64,000 nucleotides of DNA from Gammaproteobacteria bacterium (GCA_003252455.1 QKED01000092.1:30716-94715), one strand, 5' to 3'. Shown: positions 12,261-20,882, counted from the first letter of the stretch. The notes: generated by a model not told the origin, from the sequence alone. Numbers and translations are program-made.

Positions 12261-13079
12261 TCAAGGCGTGGGTCGGTACTCTTTCCATTCGAGGCCGGGC
12301 TCGACCCGGCGAGAGGTGAGCCGTCCGCCGATAGCCACAATGCCATGCTGCGTACCGATGACGAACTTCTGGCCCGCGGCATAATTGTGCAGCACGGTGA
12401 TACTCGTCGCGCCTAACTCGCTCCATGGGCCTTGGTTGATCCAGGTGTAGAGCATCGGGAACCCCTTCGCTTGGAAGTCGAGTGCCAGCAGGTCACGTCG
12501 GGTCAGGATGAGGAGGATGTCGTCGCGAAAGGGCGTGGCCTGGATCGGGGCGTCGGCCAGGGTCGCGACGCGTTCGAGCCGGGGTGGATAGGCCTGAGTA
12601 TCCAGGCGATAGAGTGAGCCGGTGGGAAACAAGAGAATCCCTCCCGCCAAGAGGTAGAGTTCACCCCTGAAGGGGATGAATTGCCGGATCGGCTCGGGGT
12701 TCTCGAATCGGTATTCACCTCTGGCCGAGCGCGCGATCAGACCCGCACCCCACTCGCCGCAGTCCCAGGCGTAAAAACTGTATTCACTGGTGGTGTATTC
12801 GAGTGTCTCGGCGCGCAGACCACAGGGGGGCAGCTCGGTGGGCTCGCGGTAGGTCGGCTCTTGAACGATGGAGATGATGCCGTTGTCCGTCTCGACGCGG
12901 TACTGAAAGTCGGGCTGGTCGTAGGGGCCGTTCTCTGAGGACGGTGTCGGCCTCTGTGCCACGATCTGCCAGCCCATCTGGGTCAGTTGGTCGTGTAGGT
13001 TCGTGGCCGCGGTGGTGGGCGACGAGCAGATGAGGGTGGCGAGGAGCAGTGTGCGGGGGGTAGCGCAGCGCGGATTCAT
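12261..13079 (-). CDS. Secreted protein of unknown function
   Basis: I do not recognise this 272-residue protein. It has a likely signal peptide (residues 1 to about 24, hydrophobic LLLATLICSS core, cleavage near TTA-A). The mature part alternates strands and turns with repeated segments such as SLYRLDTQAYPPRLERVATL and FVIGTQHGIVAIGGRL, which hints at a beta-propeller-like fold, but this is only an impression. The start at 13079 is preferred over 13175 because it gives the signal peptide and an AAGGA ribosome site. It lies downstream of a pilin-like gene on the same strand, about 37 bases away, so the two may be co-transcribed. Confidence 0.7.
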   Translation of the reverse strand: MNPRCATPRTLLLATLICSSPTTAATNLHDQLTQMGWQIVAQRPTPSSENGPYDQPDFQYRVETDNGIISIVQEPTYREPTELPPCGLRAETLEYTTSEYSFYAWDCGEWGAGLIARSARGEYRFENPEPIRQFIPFRGELYLLAGGILLFPTGSLYRLDTQAYPPRLERVATLADAPIQATPFRDDILLILTRRDLLALDFQAKGFPMLYTWINQGPWSELGATSITVLHNYAAGQKFVIGTQHGIVAIGGRLTSRRVEPGLEWKEYRPTP

Positions 13080-13116
13080 GCTGACCGTTCCTTGGGGTCG
13101 CGTACAAGGCGTCTGT

Positions 13117-13491
13117 TTAATGTAGCTGACACCCCTTGGCCGCCTTCTCTGGTCCGACCAGGGTGCGCCACTCAACGCCGTCGGGGGTGAGGCGTGGGGT
13201 CAGTAACAGAAGTTGGTGCAGTCTGCCGCCCTGCACGATGATGGTCCCGTCATGGGTGATCTCCACCAGAGATGCATCTGACAGAGTAGGGACGGGTATG
13301 CCATCACCGACCCCGTGGGTGGCCTTGAGTTGCTCTATCTTTCGCCTGATGGTCTGCCGGGTAGGCTGTAACTCCCAGCACCATCGGGAGACCTCTGCTG
13401 ATGCAGCGTAGTCGGCGTATTGCGGGACGATAATGGCAGCGACGACGAGAATGGCTATCCCTCCCGCGACACCTTGAATAAAACAGCCCAT
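13117..13491 (-). CDS. Type IV pilin-like small membrane-anchored protein
   Basis: The 124-residue product starts with MGCFIQGVAGGIAILVVAAIIVPQY. This is a hydrophobic helix followed by PQYADYAASAEVSR, which closely resembles the N-terminal helix of type IV major pilins (IPQYxDYxxRAxVSE). The C-terminus also resembles a pilin D-region, with a Trp and a final Cys (KGCQLH). However, no prepilin-peptidase cleavage site (Gly followed by Phe-Thr-Leu-Ile-Glu) is visible, so it may be a degenerate or minor pilin-like protein that is not processed. No other pilus gene lies nearby. The ribosome site is weak. Confidence 0.65.
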   Translation of the reverse strand: MGCFIQGVAGGIAILVVAAIIVPQYADYAASAEVSRWCWELQPTRQTIRRKIEQLKATHGVGDGIPVPTLSDASLVEITHDGTIIVQGGRLHQLLLLTPRLTPDGVEWRTLVGPEKAAKGCQLH

Positions 13492-13623
13492 AGCGAACCC
13501 CTTGCATAGCCTGCTGCATAGCTGAGTATTTAGTGATGGATAGTTGCACGCAAGTAGTGCCGGGATGCATGGGGTATCTACTGGTACCAGTAAGTCGAGC
13601 CAGAGCGGCTAAACCCCAAACGC

Positions 13624-13651
13624 AGAGAGGGGGCCGGTCGGCCCCCTCTCT
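13624..13651. repeat. Perfect 12-bp hairpin in intergenic DNA
   Basis: AGAGAGGGGGCC pairs with GGCCCCCTCTCT around a GGTC loop. It sits between the pilin-like gene and the island end, next to one copy of the dispersed GGAGG-rich repeat. No T-run follows on either strand. Confidence 0.55.
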
Positions 13652-13658
13652 ATGCTCA

Positions 13659-13684
13659 CTCTCCGTGTTCTCCGTGCCTCCGTG
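13659..13684. repeat. Dispersed GGAGG-rich intergenic repeat, copy 1
   Basis: The minus strand reads GCCACGGAGGCACGGAG and then continues with a second cacggag-like unit. The same 25-base unit recurs at 30778, 30878 and (inverted) 31021. Copies lie on both sides of the genomic island, so it is chromosomal rather than island-borne. Confidence 0.7.
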
Positions 13685-13696
13685 GCAAACCCCCAC

Positions 13697-13714
13697 TCAC
13701 TCCCGCTCTATTGT
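13697..13714. repeat. Outer left attachment site (guaA-tail mimic A)
   Basis: TCACTCCCGCTCTATTGT reads on the minus strand as codons Thr-Ile-Glu-Arg-Glu-stop, a degenerate copy of the guaA end. It differs at 4 of 18 bases from the site at 29157. It is followed by the same TTGTAAACAAG block and, 63 bp on, by the same CCATGAAAAATACCATG block as site B. Confidence 0.75.
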
Positions 13715-14003
13715 AAACAAGACATTTTTATCTTTTATATTCAATGGCTTATTTTCCTGCTAATTGGTAATACCATGAAAAATACCATGCTCAGAAAAGG
13801 CTTAACAATATTTTGAAAAATTGCCTACTGAGCGCTGCCGCACAGCTCCATAGGCCGCTTTCCTGGCTTTGCTTCCAGATGTATGCTCTTCTGCTCCTGC
13901 AGCTAATGGATCACCGCAAACAGGTTACTCGCCTGGGGATTCCCTTTCGACCCGAGCATCCGTATGATACTCATGCTCGATTATTATTATTATAGAAGCC
14001 CCC
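13715..14003 (+). promoter_or_regulatory. Island left-end DNA and sul2 leader
   Basis: This gene-free stretch holds two integrase-arm-like heptamers TACCATG (13771-13777 and 13783-13789). After these comes the leader found upstream of sul2 in other settings, ending in a run of TTA triplets and the sequence AGAAGCCCCC before the ATG. I cannot assign a promoter with confidence. Confidence 0.5.
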
Positions 14004-14819
14004 ATGAATAAATCGCTCATCATTTTCGGCATCGTCAACATAACCTCGGACAGTTTCTCCGATGGAGGCCGGTATCTGGCGCCAGACGCAGCCATTGCGC
14101 AGGCGCGTAAGCTGATGGCCGAGGGGGCAGATGTGATCGACCTCGGTCCGGCATCCAGCAATCCCGACGCCGCGCCTGTTTCGTCCGACACAGAAATCGC
14201 GCGTATCGCGCCGGTGCTGGACGCGCTCAAGGCAGATGGCATTCCCGTCTCGCTCGACAGTTATCAACCCGCGACGCAAGCCTATGCCTTGTCGCGTGGT
14301 GTGGCCTATCTCAATGATATTCGCGGTTTTCCAGACGCTGCGTTCTATCCGCAATTGGCGAAATCATCTGCCAAACTCGTCGTTATGCATTCGGTGCAAG
14401 ACGGGCAGGCAGATCGGCGCGAGGCACCCGCTGGCGACATCATGGATCACATTGCGGCGTTCTTTGACGCGCGCATCGCGGCGCTGACGGGTGCCGGTAT
14501 CAAACGCAACCGCCTTGTCCTTGATCCCGGCATGGGGTTTTTTCTGGGGGCTGCTCCCGAAACCTCGCTCTCGGTGCTGGCGCGGTTCGATGAATTGCGG
14601 CTGCGCTTCGATTTGCCGGTGCTTCTGTCTGTTTCGCGCAAATCCTTTCTGCGCGCGCTCACAGGCCGTGGTCCGGGGGATGTCGGGGCCGCGACACTCG
14701 CTGCAGAGCTTGCCGCCGCCGCAGGTGGAGCTGACTTCATCCGCACACACGAGCCGCGCCCCTTGCGCGACGGGCTGGCGGTATTGGCGGCGCTGAAAGA
14801 AACCGCAAGAATTCGTTAA
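14004..14819 (+). CDS. sul2: Sulfonamide-resistant dihydropteroate synthase Sul2
   Basis: The 271-residue protein matches Sul2 along its entire recalled sequence (start MNKSLIIFGIVNITSDSFSD, end LAALKETARIR). It replaces the sulfonamide-sensitive FolP in folate synthesis, condensing the pterin pyrophosphate with p-aminobenzoate while discriminating against the drug. Visible family motifs are NITSDSFSDGG, the pterin-binding DPGMGFF loop and the SVSRKSFLR loop. The gene is intact. It is followed by a truncated glmM and CR2, the classic sul2 context that points to mobilisation by CR2. Base use differs from the surrounding chromosome. Confidence 0.98.
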   Translation: MNKSLIIFGIVNITSDSFSDGGRYLAPDAAIAQARKLMAEGADVIDLGPASSNPDAAPVSSDTEIARIAPVLDALKADGIPVSLDSYQPATQAYALSRGVAYLNDIRGFPDAAFYPQLAKSSAKLVVMHSVQDGQADRREAPAGDIMDHIAAFFDARIAALTGAGIKRNRLVLDPGMGFFLGAAPETSLSVLARFDELRLRFDLPVLLSVSRKSFLRALTGRGPGDVGAATLAAELAAAAGGADFIRTHEPRPLRDGLAVLAALKETARIR

Positions 14820-14905
14820 CTGCACATTCGGGATATTTCTCTATATTCGCGGTTCAGCAGGCATGTCCCCTTTGAGGGCGACCCGACGACAGGATAATCG
14901 ACCTT

Positions 14906-15148
14906 ATGGTGCGCAAATATTTCGGCACAGACGGTATTCGTGGCAAAGCCAACGAAGGCGCGATGACGGCGGAAACCGCCTTGCGCGTCGGCATGGCGGC
15001 TGGCCGTGTCTTTCGTCGCGGTGACCACCGCCATCGTGTCGTGATCGGCAAGGATACGCGCCTGTCGGGCTATATGCTTGAACCCGCGCTCACAGCCGGT
15101 TTCACCTCGATGGGCATGGACGTATTCCTTTTTGGCCCGCTGCCGACA
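14906..15148 (+). pseudogene. glmM: glmM remnant (phosphoglucosamine mutase, N-terminal ~81 codons)
   Basis: The frame begins [21 protein letters not shown], the start of phosphoglucosamine mutase, and keeps homology through [15 protein letters not shown] to about GPLPT. The frame then runs into unrelated sequence and stops at 15208. Full-length GlmM is about 445 residues and the catalytic serine loop is absent, so this is a dead fragment. It marks where CR2 cut the ancestral folP(sul2)-glmM gene pair. Confidence 0.9.
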
Positions 15149-16988
15149 ACGTATAGGAAGAATAAACGCCCTTTTCACCCAAGTCCAACAGCTTTGGACC
15201 GCAGTTGACTCTTTCGACACCCCTGCGATGCAACCCAATCCGGCTGACGGGGAGCCAGCAACGCTGAAAATTTACCCTCCTCTTTCCCACTAGCGGCTCC
15301 TTTTCCGACAACCAGCACGGCGGATCCCTGCCGCGGCGCTGTGAACGCAGCATTTTGATTGGTATCGTTGGCCTTCAGGCTCGTCAGTCAAACAGACCCA
15401 GGAGCAGCTCAGCCGGTGGCGCCCGGCTTTCGGGTAACGCCCTGGTCCCGCTGGTTTCGGCTTTGTGCTTCAGGTGATCAAGGATCTGCTTGATCACTAT
15501 AGGGTCTTCAATGCAGGCGATGACTTTCATGGCGCCGCCGCAGCCGCTGCAGGTCTCGATGTCGATATTGAAAACACGCTTGAGCCGTTGCGCCCATGTC
15601 ATCGACGCTCGCCGTTGTGCTGGTGTTGCCGGTTCATCAGCCACCCTGACCTTGTTGCCCCTGCCCCGTTTTGCCGGCGTGACCAACGCCCGGTGCCGAC
15701 TGTTGGGTGCGAACACCCCGTGGAAGCGGGTTAGGTTGACTCTGGGCTTCGGTACCAGGGCGGCCAGCCTTGCAATGAAATCCAATGGTTCGAAAATGAC
15801 GTGCGTGGTGCCGTCCCGGTACGGCGTCTTGAGCTGGTAGCGCACGTTGCCGCCTCGTGTTAACGACAGCCGCTTCTCGGATACCGCCGGGCGGCTGATG
15901 TACCGGCACAGCCGTTCGAGCTTCTTGCGTTCATCGGCCCTGGCCGCCACGCCGGCGTGCAGGCTGGACCCGGCTACCTTGCCAATCCCGTCACCGAACG
16001 GATCACCACTGGTCGGCAGAGTTTGCAAAGTGAACACCTTTCGCCCCGCCTGTGAACCGACAGCGATACGGTAAGTGATCGAGTGCCCCAGCAGGGGTGT
16101 CATCGGGTCGTCATCCACCGCATCCGAGGCCAGATAGCTGTTTTCGACATCCCGTTCCAGCAGGCCTTGCCGTTCCAGATAGCGACCCACCCGGTGGGCG
16201 ATGGTGTGCGTCAGCTGGGTGAGCTCTGGGCTGGTCGGCGCCTTGACCCAGCGGAAACGCGCTGAGCCGTGGGATTGCTCGACATACACACCGTCGAGAA
16301 ACAGCATGTGGAAGTGAACATTCAGATTGAGCGCCGATCCAAAACGCTGGATCAGGGTGACCGCGCCCGTCTTGGCCACTTGGTGGGTATGGCCCGCTTT
16401 CTTGACCAGGTGCGTGGCAATGACGCGGTAAACGATGCCCAGCACCCACCCCATGATCTCGGGCCGGCTGGCAAACAGGAAACGCAGCTGAAACGGGAAG
16501 CTCAACACCCACTGACGCATGGGTTGTTCAGGCAGTACTTCATCAACCAGCAAGGCGGCACTTTCGGCCATCCGCCGCGCCCCACAGCTCGGGCAGAAAC
16601 CGCGACGCTTACAGCTGAAAGCGACCAGGTGCTCGGCGTGGCAAGACTCGCAGCGAACCCGTAGAAAGCCATGCTCCAGCCGCCCGCATTGGAGAAATTC
16701 TTCAAATTCCCGTTGCACATAGCCCGGCAATTCCTTTCCCTGCTCTGCCATAAGCGCAGCGAATGCCGGGTAATACTCGTCAACGATCTGATAGAGAAGG
16801 GTTTGCTCGGGTCGGTGGCTCTGGTAACGACCAGTATCCCGATCCCGGCTGGCCGTCCTGGCCGCCACATGAGGCATGTTCCGCGTCCTTGCAATACTGT
16901 GTTTACATACAGTCTATCGCTTAGCGGAAAGTTCTTTTACCCTCAGCCGAAATGCCTGCCGTTGCTAGACATTGCCAGCCAGTGCCCG
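15149..16988 (-). mobile_element. CR2 / ISCR2 (IS91-like rolling-circle element)
   Basis: The element is about 1.84 kb, from the break in glmM homology near 15149 to just before the inner attachment site at 16989. It contains a single intact transposase gene and no terminal inverted repeats, as usual for IS91-like elements that move by rolling-circle replication. The left boundary is accurate only to about 10 bases. 15209-15383, downstream of the transposase, should include its replication origin end. Confidence 0.85.
15384..16877 (-). CDS. rcr2: IS91-like transposase Rcr2 of ISCR2
   Basis: The 497-residue rolling-circle transposase belongs to the IS91/ISCR family. It has an N-terminal zinc-binding region (CESCHAEHLVAFSCKRRGFCPSCG), the HFHMLFLDGVY metal-binding block (about residues 193-203) of the HUH-like replication-initiation fold, the ERLCRYISRPAVSEKRLSL region and a C-terminal CSGCGG motif. 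Length is full for the ISCR2 transposase. In many IS91 relatives the stretch before LHAG reads GFS; here it reads GSS, a possible substitution worth checking. The gene reads toward the glmM-sul2 side. Confidence 0.93.
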   Translation of the reverse strand: MPHVAARTASRDRDTGRYQSHRPEQTLLYQIVDEYYPAFAALMAEQGKELPGYVQREFEEFLQCGRLEHGFLRVRCESCHAEHLVAFSCKRRGFCPSCGARRMAESAALLVDEVLPEQPMRQWVLSFPFQLRFLFASRPEIMGWVLGIVYRVIATHLVKKAGHTHQVAKTGAVTLIQRFGSALNLNVHFHMLFLDGVYVEQSHGSARFRWVKAPTSPELTQLTHTIAHRVGRYLERQGLLERDVENSYLASDAVDDDPMTPLLGHSITYRIAVGSQAGRKVFTLQTLPTSGDPFGDGIGKVAGSSLHAGVAARADERKKLERLCRYISRPAVSEKRLSLTRGGNVRYQLKTPYRDGTTHVIFEPLDFIARLAALVPKPRVNLTRFHGVFAPNSRHRALVTPAKRGRGNKVRVADEPATPAQRRASMTWAQRLKRVFNIDIETCSGCGGAMKVIACIEDPIVIKQILDHLKHKAETSGTRALPESRAPPAELLLGLFD

Positions 16989-17006
16989 TCACTCCCACTC
17001 GATTGT
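16989..17006. repeat. Inner left attachment site (guaA-tail mimic B)
   Basis: TCACTCCCACTCGATTGT reads on the minus strand as Thr-Ile-Glu-Trp-Glu-stop, an exact copy of the guaA protein end. It differs from the chromosomal guaA site at only 2 of 18 bases. It directly follows the CR2 end. The segment 16878-17087 otherwise holds the CR2 end and two arm-like heptamers at 17063-17069 and 17075-17081. Confidence 0.8.
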
Positions 17007-17087
17007 AAACAAGCACACAAAACCCTTTAGTGACAACAATTTGCAAGAACTATCAGGCTCAGTGCCATGAAAAATACCATGACCAGA

Positions 17088-17312
17088 TCATGAGGTTGAA
17101 CACGGCTTGCGCCGGCAGCGTTCACGCTCCTGGTCGGCGATCTCGCCCGGCTGCAATGCTAGCTCAGCATCGGTCATGCGCTCCAGCACGTCGCGTAGGC
17201 GGATGGTGCAAGGAATGGGCGGCAGCTCGAACTCATAGCCGCCGGCGATCATTTCGGCCGCAATCTCCTCGGTGATGAAAAACGGCTCGTCGTCTTGGTT
17301 CGGCTTCTTCAT
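17088..17312 (-). CDS. Small hypothetical protein coupled to the resolvase gene
   Basis: The 74-residue product (acidic centre, basic C-terminus RERCRRKPCSTS) is not a family I can name. Its ATG overlaps the resolvase stop codon (ATGA), with GGAAAGGGC as ribosome site, so it is translationally coupled to the resolvase and belongs to its operon. It is the last gene before the inner left end of the island. Confidence 0.7.
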   Translation of the reverse strand: MKKPNQDDEPFFITEEIAAEMIAGGYEFELPPIPCTIRLRDVLERMTDAELALQPGEIADQERERCRRKPCSTS

Positions 17313-18046
17313 GCCCTTTCCTCCTGGCGCTCATCCTGGCCGACAGCGGCCAGGGCATCGGCTTCCGTCAATGCGTCCTCCACGAACGCGCCGTGCTGCT
17401 TCGCTTCGGCCTGGCTGACCTCGGCCCATATCCGTTTCACCTGGGCCGCACTGTACCCGGCCAGCTCGGCGGTCTTGTTGATGCTGTAGCCGGACTTGCG
17501 CAGCGCGACAACTTGGGCGCGGCGCTTCGGATCAGCACGGCGGCCCTTGTACCGCCCGGCCTGGCGGGCCAACTCAATGCCTTGGCGCTGGCGTTCGCGC
17601 CTGTCCTCGTAGTCGTCGCGGGCCATCTGCAAGGCCAGGCGAAAAAGCATGATCTGCACGGCTTCCAGCACGATCTTGGCGACGCCCTGGGCCTCGGCCG
17701 CCAGGTCGGATAGATCGACCACGCCAGGGACGGCCAGGCGTGCGCCTTTGGCCTGTATCGAGGCCACCAGGCGCTCGGCCTCGGGCAAAGGTAGGCGGCT
17801 GATGCGGTCGATCTTCTCGGCAATGACCACCTCGCCGGGCTGTAGGTCGCCGATCATGCGCAGCAGCTCAGGCCGGTCGGCGCGTGCGCCGGATGCCTTC
17901 TCACGGTAGATGCCGGCGACGTAGTAGCCGGCGGCCTTCGCGGCCGTAGTGATCGCCTCTTGGCGTTCCAAGTCCTGCGCGTCGGTGCTGACGCGCAGAT
18001 AGACCCGCGCCACCATCGGCGCGGCTACTGGCTTCGTCCTGCGCAT
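17309..18046 (-). CDS. resG: Serine recombinase / resolvase
   Basis: The 245-residue serine recombinase has the N-terminal catalytic signature YLRVSTDAQDLERQ (nucleophilic Ser about residue 20), the conserved ADRPELLRMI and VVIAEKIDRISR blocks, and a C-terminal helix-turn-helix (SINKTAELAGYSAAQVKRIW). It likely resolves dimers of the excised circular island, supporting maintenance. GGAG lies upstream of the ATG. It is divergent from arsR, and the 147-bp gap probably holds its res site. The symbol follows the name used for the GIsul2 resolvase from memory. Confidence 0.9.
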   Translation of the reverse strand: MRRTKPVAAPMVARVYLRVSTDAQDLERQEAITTAAKAAGYYVAGIYREKASGARADRPELLRMIGDLQPGEVVIAEKIDRISRLPLPEAERLVASIQAKGARLAVPGVVDLSDLAAEAQGVAKIVLEAVQIMLFRLALQMARDDYEDRRERQRQGIELARQAGRYKGRRADPKRRAQVVALRKSGYSINKTAELAGYSAAQVKRIWAEVSQAEAKQHGAFVEDALTEADALAAVGQDERQEERA

Positions 18047-18129
18047 ACTTGCGGGCTCCTTTGGGCATACTCAAATGCACCCATCTTAAACTGGCAGGCC
18101 AATTTATCACATATCGATCTAAATGCGCC

Positions 18130-18158
18130 TAGCTCATTTTTACAGCTTAAATGAGCTA
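18130..18158. promoter_or_regulatory. Perfect inverted repeat between resolvase and arsR
   Basis: TAGCTCATTT (18130-18139) and AAATGAGCTA (18149-18158) form a perfect 10-bp dyad with a 9-base spacer in an AT-rich gap. Candidate roles are a resolvase res subsite or the ArsR operator. A TATTAT box at about 18183-18188 ends only five bases before the arsR ATG. Confidence 0.6.
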
Positions 18159-18193
18159 TTGAGCACACTCCATATTTCGACTATTATTGAAAC

Positions 18194-18526
18194 ATGGAAA
18201 CGATAAATGCTGTAGCCGCCCTGGCGGCCATCGCTCAAGAATCGCGCCTCGCGGTGTTCCGGCTTCTCGTCCAGGCCGGCCCCGCCGGCATGGCCGCCGG
18301 AAAAATCAGCGAAGCGGCCGGCATCCCGCCGTCTTCGCTATCCTTCCACCTGAAAGAGCTGGCACACGCCGGCATGGTCACGTCGCGGCAAGAAGGCCGA
18401 TTTGTGATCTACGAGGCGAACTTTTCGACGGCCACTAACCTGGTGGCCTTTCTCACGGAAAACTGCTGCGGCGGCCAGGTGTGCAACCTGTCTTGCACCA
18501 CGGAAGCCGGGAAGGTGTTGGCATGA
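18194..18526 (+). CDS. arsR: ArsR-family arsenite-responsive repressor
   Basis: The 110-residue winged-helix repressor has the DNA-reading helix in [20 protein letters not shown] (residues 41-60). A C-terminal cysteine cluster (Cys91, Cys92, Cys97, Cys101) resembles the As(III) site of Acidithiobacillus-type ArsR rather than the alpha-3 site of E. coli ArsR. It heads the ars operon, overlapping arsH by ATGA. No clear ribosome site precedes the ATG. It should repress its own operon until As(III) binds. Confidence 0.93.
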   Translation: METINAVAALAAIAQESRLAVFRLLVQAGPAGMAAGKISEAAGIPPSSLSFHLKELAHAGMVTSRQEGRFVIYEANFSTATNLVAFLTENCCGGQVCNLSCTTEAGKVLA

Positions 18527-19290
18527 GACTTCGCCATCTTTCCGACCCCGATTCTTTGCCCGCTTTGGACAAATCCTTTGCCATCGAGCGCCCGGCGCTC
18601 GGGCTGGCACCCGACGCCCCGCCGGTGCGTATCCTGCTGCTGTATGGCTCGCTGCGCGCCCGCTCGTTCTCACGGCTGGCCGTCGAGGAAGCGGCCCGGC
18701 TGCTGCAATTCTTTGGCGCAGAAACACGCATCTTCGACCCGTCCGATTTGCCGTTGCCCGATCAAGTGCAAAGCGACGATCACCCGGCCGTCAAGGAGCT
18801 GCGCGCCCTGTCCGAGTGGTCAGAGGGACAAGTCTGGTGCAGCCCGGAACGCCACGGTCAGATTACCAGTGTCATGAAGGCGCAGATTGACCATCTGCCG
18901 CTTGAAATGGCCGGCATCCGGCCGACCCAAGGCCGCACCCTGGCCGTGATGCAGGTATCCGGCGGCTCGCAGAGCTTCAACGCCGTGAACACCTTGCGTC
19001 TGCTCGGCCGCTGGATGCGAATGTTCACCATTCCGAACCAGTCGAGTATCGCCAAAGCGTTCCAAGAGTTCGACGCGGCGGGCCGCATGAAGCCCTCGCC
19101 GTACTACGACCGAATAGCCGATGTGATGGAAGAACTGGTGCGCTTCACGGCGCTGGTACGGCCGCACCGTGAAGCACTGACAGACCGCTATTCCGAACGG
19201 AAAGCGGCCGGCCACGTCATCGACGAGGCCACCGATCTTTCATCCATCGCCATTGCTCCCCAGCCACTACCAGAAAGCGAAACATCATGA
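18523..19290 (+). CDS. arsH: ArsH, NADPH-dependent FMN oxidoreductase for organoarsenicals
   Basis: The 255-residue flavodoxin-like protein has the ArsH signature [21 protein letters not shown] near residues 43-63 (FMN phosphate loop GSLR..S) and the [22 protein letters not shown] segment. ArsH oxidises trivalent organoarsenicals. The ATG at 18523 overlaps the arsR stop, and the frame overlaps arsC by four bases, so translation is coupled throughout the operon. Confidence 0.92.
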   Translation: MRLRHLSDPDSLPALDKSFAIERPALGLAPDAPPVRILLLYGSLRARSFSRLAVEEAARLLQFFGAETRIFDPSDLPLPDQVQSDDHPAVKELRALSEWSEGQVWCSPERHGQITSVMKAQIDHLPLEMAGIRPTQGRTLAVMQVSGGSQSFNAVNTLRLLGRWMRMFTIPNQSSIAKAFQEFDAAGRMKPSPYYDRIADVMEELVRFTALVRPHREALTDRYSERKAAGHVIDEATDLSSIAIAPQPLPESETS

Positions 19291-19793
19291 CCGAAAGAAT
19301 CTATAACGTCCTCATCCTCTGCACCGGCAATTCGGCGCGCAGCATCATGGCCGAAGCTCTCATCAACACGATGGGGCAAGGGCGCTTCCGCGCCTACAGC
19401 GCCGGCAGTCACCCAACCGGCAAGGTCAATCCCTTCGCCGTCGAAAAGGTGGAGTCGGTGAATTACCCGACCGAGAATCTGCGCAGCAAGAGCTGGGACG
19501 AGTACGCCACGCCCGACGCACCGAAGATGGACTTCATCATCACCGTCTGCGACAACGCCGCCGGCGAAATGTGTCCGGTGTGGCCTGGTCAGCCGATCTC
19601 GGCGCATTGGGGATTTGAAGACCCGGCCGCCGTCGAAGGCACTGACGCCGAGAAGCGCCGGGCCTTCGAACAAACCTTCCGGCACATGATGAACCGCGTC
19701 CGCCTGTTCGTGAATCTGCCTCTCAAAATGCTTGACCAGACGGCCATCAAGCGCGAGCTGGCGAACATCGGCAAGACCGAGCAGGAAGCATGA
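19287..19793 (+). CDS. arsC: Arsenate reductase, low-molecular-weight phosphatase type
   Basis: The 168-residue enzyme reduces arsenate to arsenite for export. The N-terminal loop [10 protein letters not shown] carries the nucleophilic Cys of the CX5R low-molecular-weight phosphatase fold. Further cysteines (CDNAAGEMC region) can act in the disulfide relay to thioredoxin or glutaredoxin, and [11 protein letters not shown] contains the acid Asp-Pro. It lies between arsH and the efflux gene with four-base overlaps at both ends. Confidence 0.94.
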   Translation: MTERIYNVLILCTGNSARSIMAEALINTMGQGRFRAYSAGSHPTGKVNPFAVEKVESVNYPTENLRSKSWDEYATPDAPKMDFIITVCDNAAGEMCPVWPGQPISAHWGFEDPAAVEGTDAEKRRAFEQTFRHMMNRVRLFVNLPLKMLDQTAIKRELANIGKTEQEA

Positions 19794-20857
19794 GCGCCGG
19801 CGCACAGGCCATCGCCGCGAAGCCGCGCCAGGCCCCGATGAGCGGCTTCGAGCGTTACCTGACGCTGTGGGTGGCCCTGTGCATCGTCGCCGGTGTTGCG
19901 CTCGGCCAGGGCCTTCCTGACGTGTTCCAGGCCATAGGCCGCATGGAAGTGGCCCAGGTCAATTTGCCGGTGGGCCTGCTGATTTGGGTAATGATCGTCC
20001 CGATGCTGGTCAAGATCGACTTCGGGGCGCTGCACCAGGTCAAAGAGCATTGGCGCGGCATCGGCGTCACGCTGTTCGTGAATTGGGCCGTCAAGCCATT
20101 CTCGATGGCCCTGCTGGGGTGGCTGTTCATCCGACAAGTGTTCGCTCCGTTCCTGCCGGCCGATCAACTGGACAGCTACATCGCGGGCTTGATCTTGCTG
20201 GCCGCCGCGCCCTGCACGGCAATGGTGTTCGTGTGGAGCCGCCTTACCAACGGCGACCCGCTTTTCACGCTCTCGCAAGTGGCTCTGAACGACGCCATCA
20301 TGATCGTGGCCTTCGCGCCCATCGTCGGCCTGCTGCTGGGCATGTCCTCGATCTCGGTGCCTTGGGACACGCTGCTGATTTCGGTCGTGCTCTACATCAT
20401 CGTGCCGGTGATCCTGGCGCAGCTCTTGCGGCGGCATCTGCTCAAGCAAGGACAGGCCGCCTTTGAACGGGCCATGCAGAAGATCGGGCCGTGGTCGATG
20501 GCCGCGCTGCTGCTGACGTTGGTTCTACTGTTCGCCTTCCAGGGCGAGGCCATCATCCGGCAGCCGTTAGTGATCGCCATGCTAGCCGTGCCGATCTTGA
20601 TTCAAGTGTTCTTCAATTCCGGGTTAGCCTACTGGCTGAACAAGCGGGCGGGGGAAAAGCACTCTGTCGCCTGTCCTTCGGCCCTGATCGGTGCCAGCAA
20701 CTTCTTCGAGCTGGCCGTGGCGGCCGCCATCAGCTTGTTCGGTCTGCACTCCGGCGCTGCATTGGCAACCGTGGTCGGCGTCCTGGTCGAAGTGCCGGTG
20801 ATGCTGCTGGTCGTGCGCGTGGTGAATCGCTCGAAGAGCTGGTACGAACGAGGTTGA
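19790..20857 (+). CDS. acr3: ACR3-type arsenite efflux permease
   Basis: The 355-residue inner-membrane permease exports arsenite using the proton gradient. About ten helices are visible, and the hallmark AAPCTAMVFVWSRLTNGDP includes the essential cysteine of ACR3 transporters, followed by LSQVALNDAIM. The first ~17 residues are cytoplasmic. It overlaps arsC by four bases and completes arsR-arsH-arsC-acr3. It is often annotated arsB by function, but the sequence is ACR3, not the E. coli ArsB fold. Confidence 0.93.
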   Translation: MSAGAQAIAAKPRQAPMSGFERYLTLWVALCIVAGVALGQGLPDVFQAIGRMEVAQVNLPVGLLIWVMIVPMLVKIDFGALHQVKEHWRGIGVTLFVNWAVKPFSMALLGWLFIRQVFAPFLPADQLDSYIAGLILLAAAPCTAMVFVWSRLTNGDPLFTLSQVALNDAIMIVAFAPIVGLLLGMSSISVPWDTLLISVVLYIIVPVILAQLLRRHLLKQGQAAFERAMQKIGPWSMAALLLTLVLLFAFQGEAIIRQPLVIAMLAVPILIQVFFNSGLAYWLNKRAGEKHSVACPSALIGASNFFELAVAAAISLFGLHSGAALATVVGVLVEVPVMLLVVRVVNRSKSWYERG

Positions 20858-20882
20858 ACATGAGTAGGAAAAAACTGAGGAA

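Noticed and set aside
14820..15383. strA/strB or other resistance genes next to sul2
   Set aside because: Downstream of sul2 there is only the glmM remnant and CR2 end; no streptomycin resistance genes are present.
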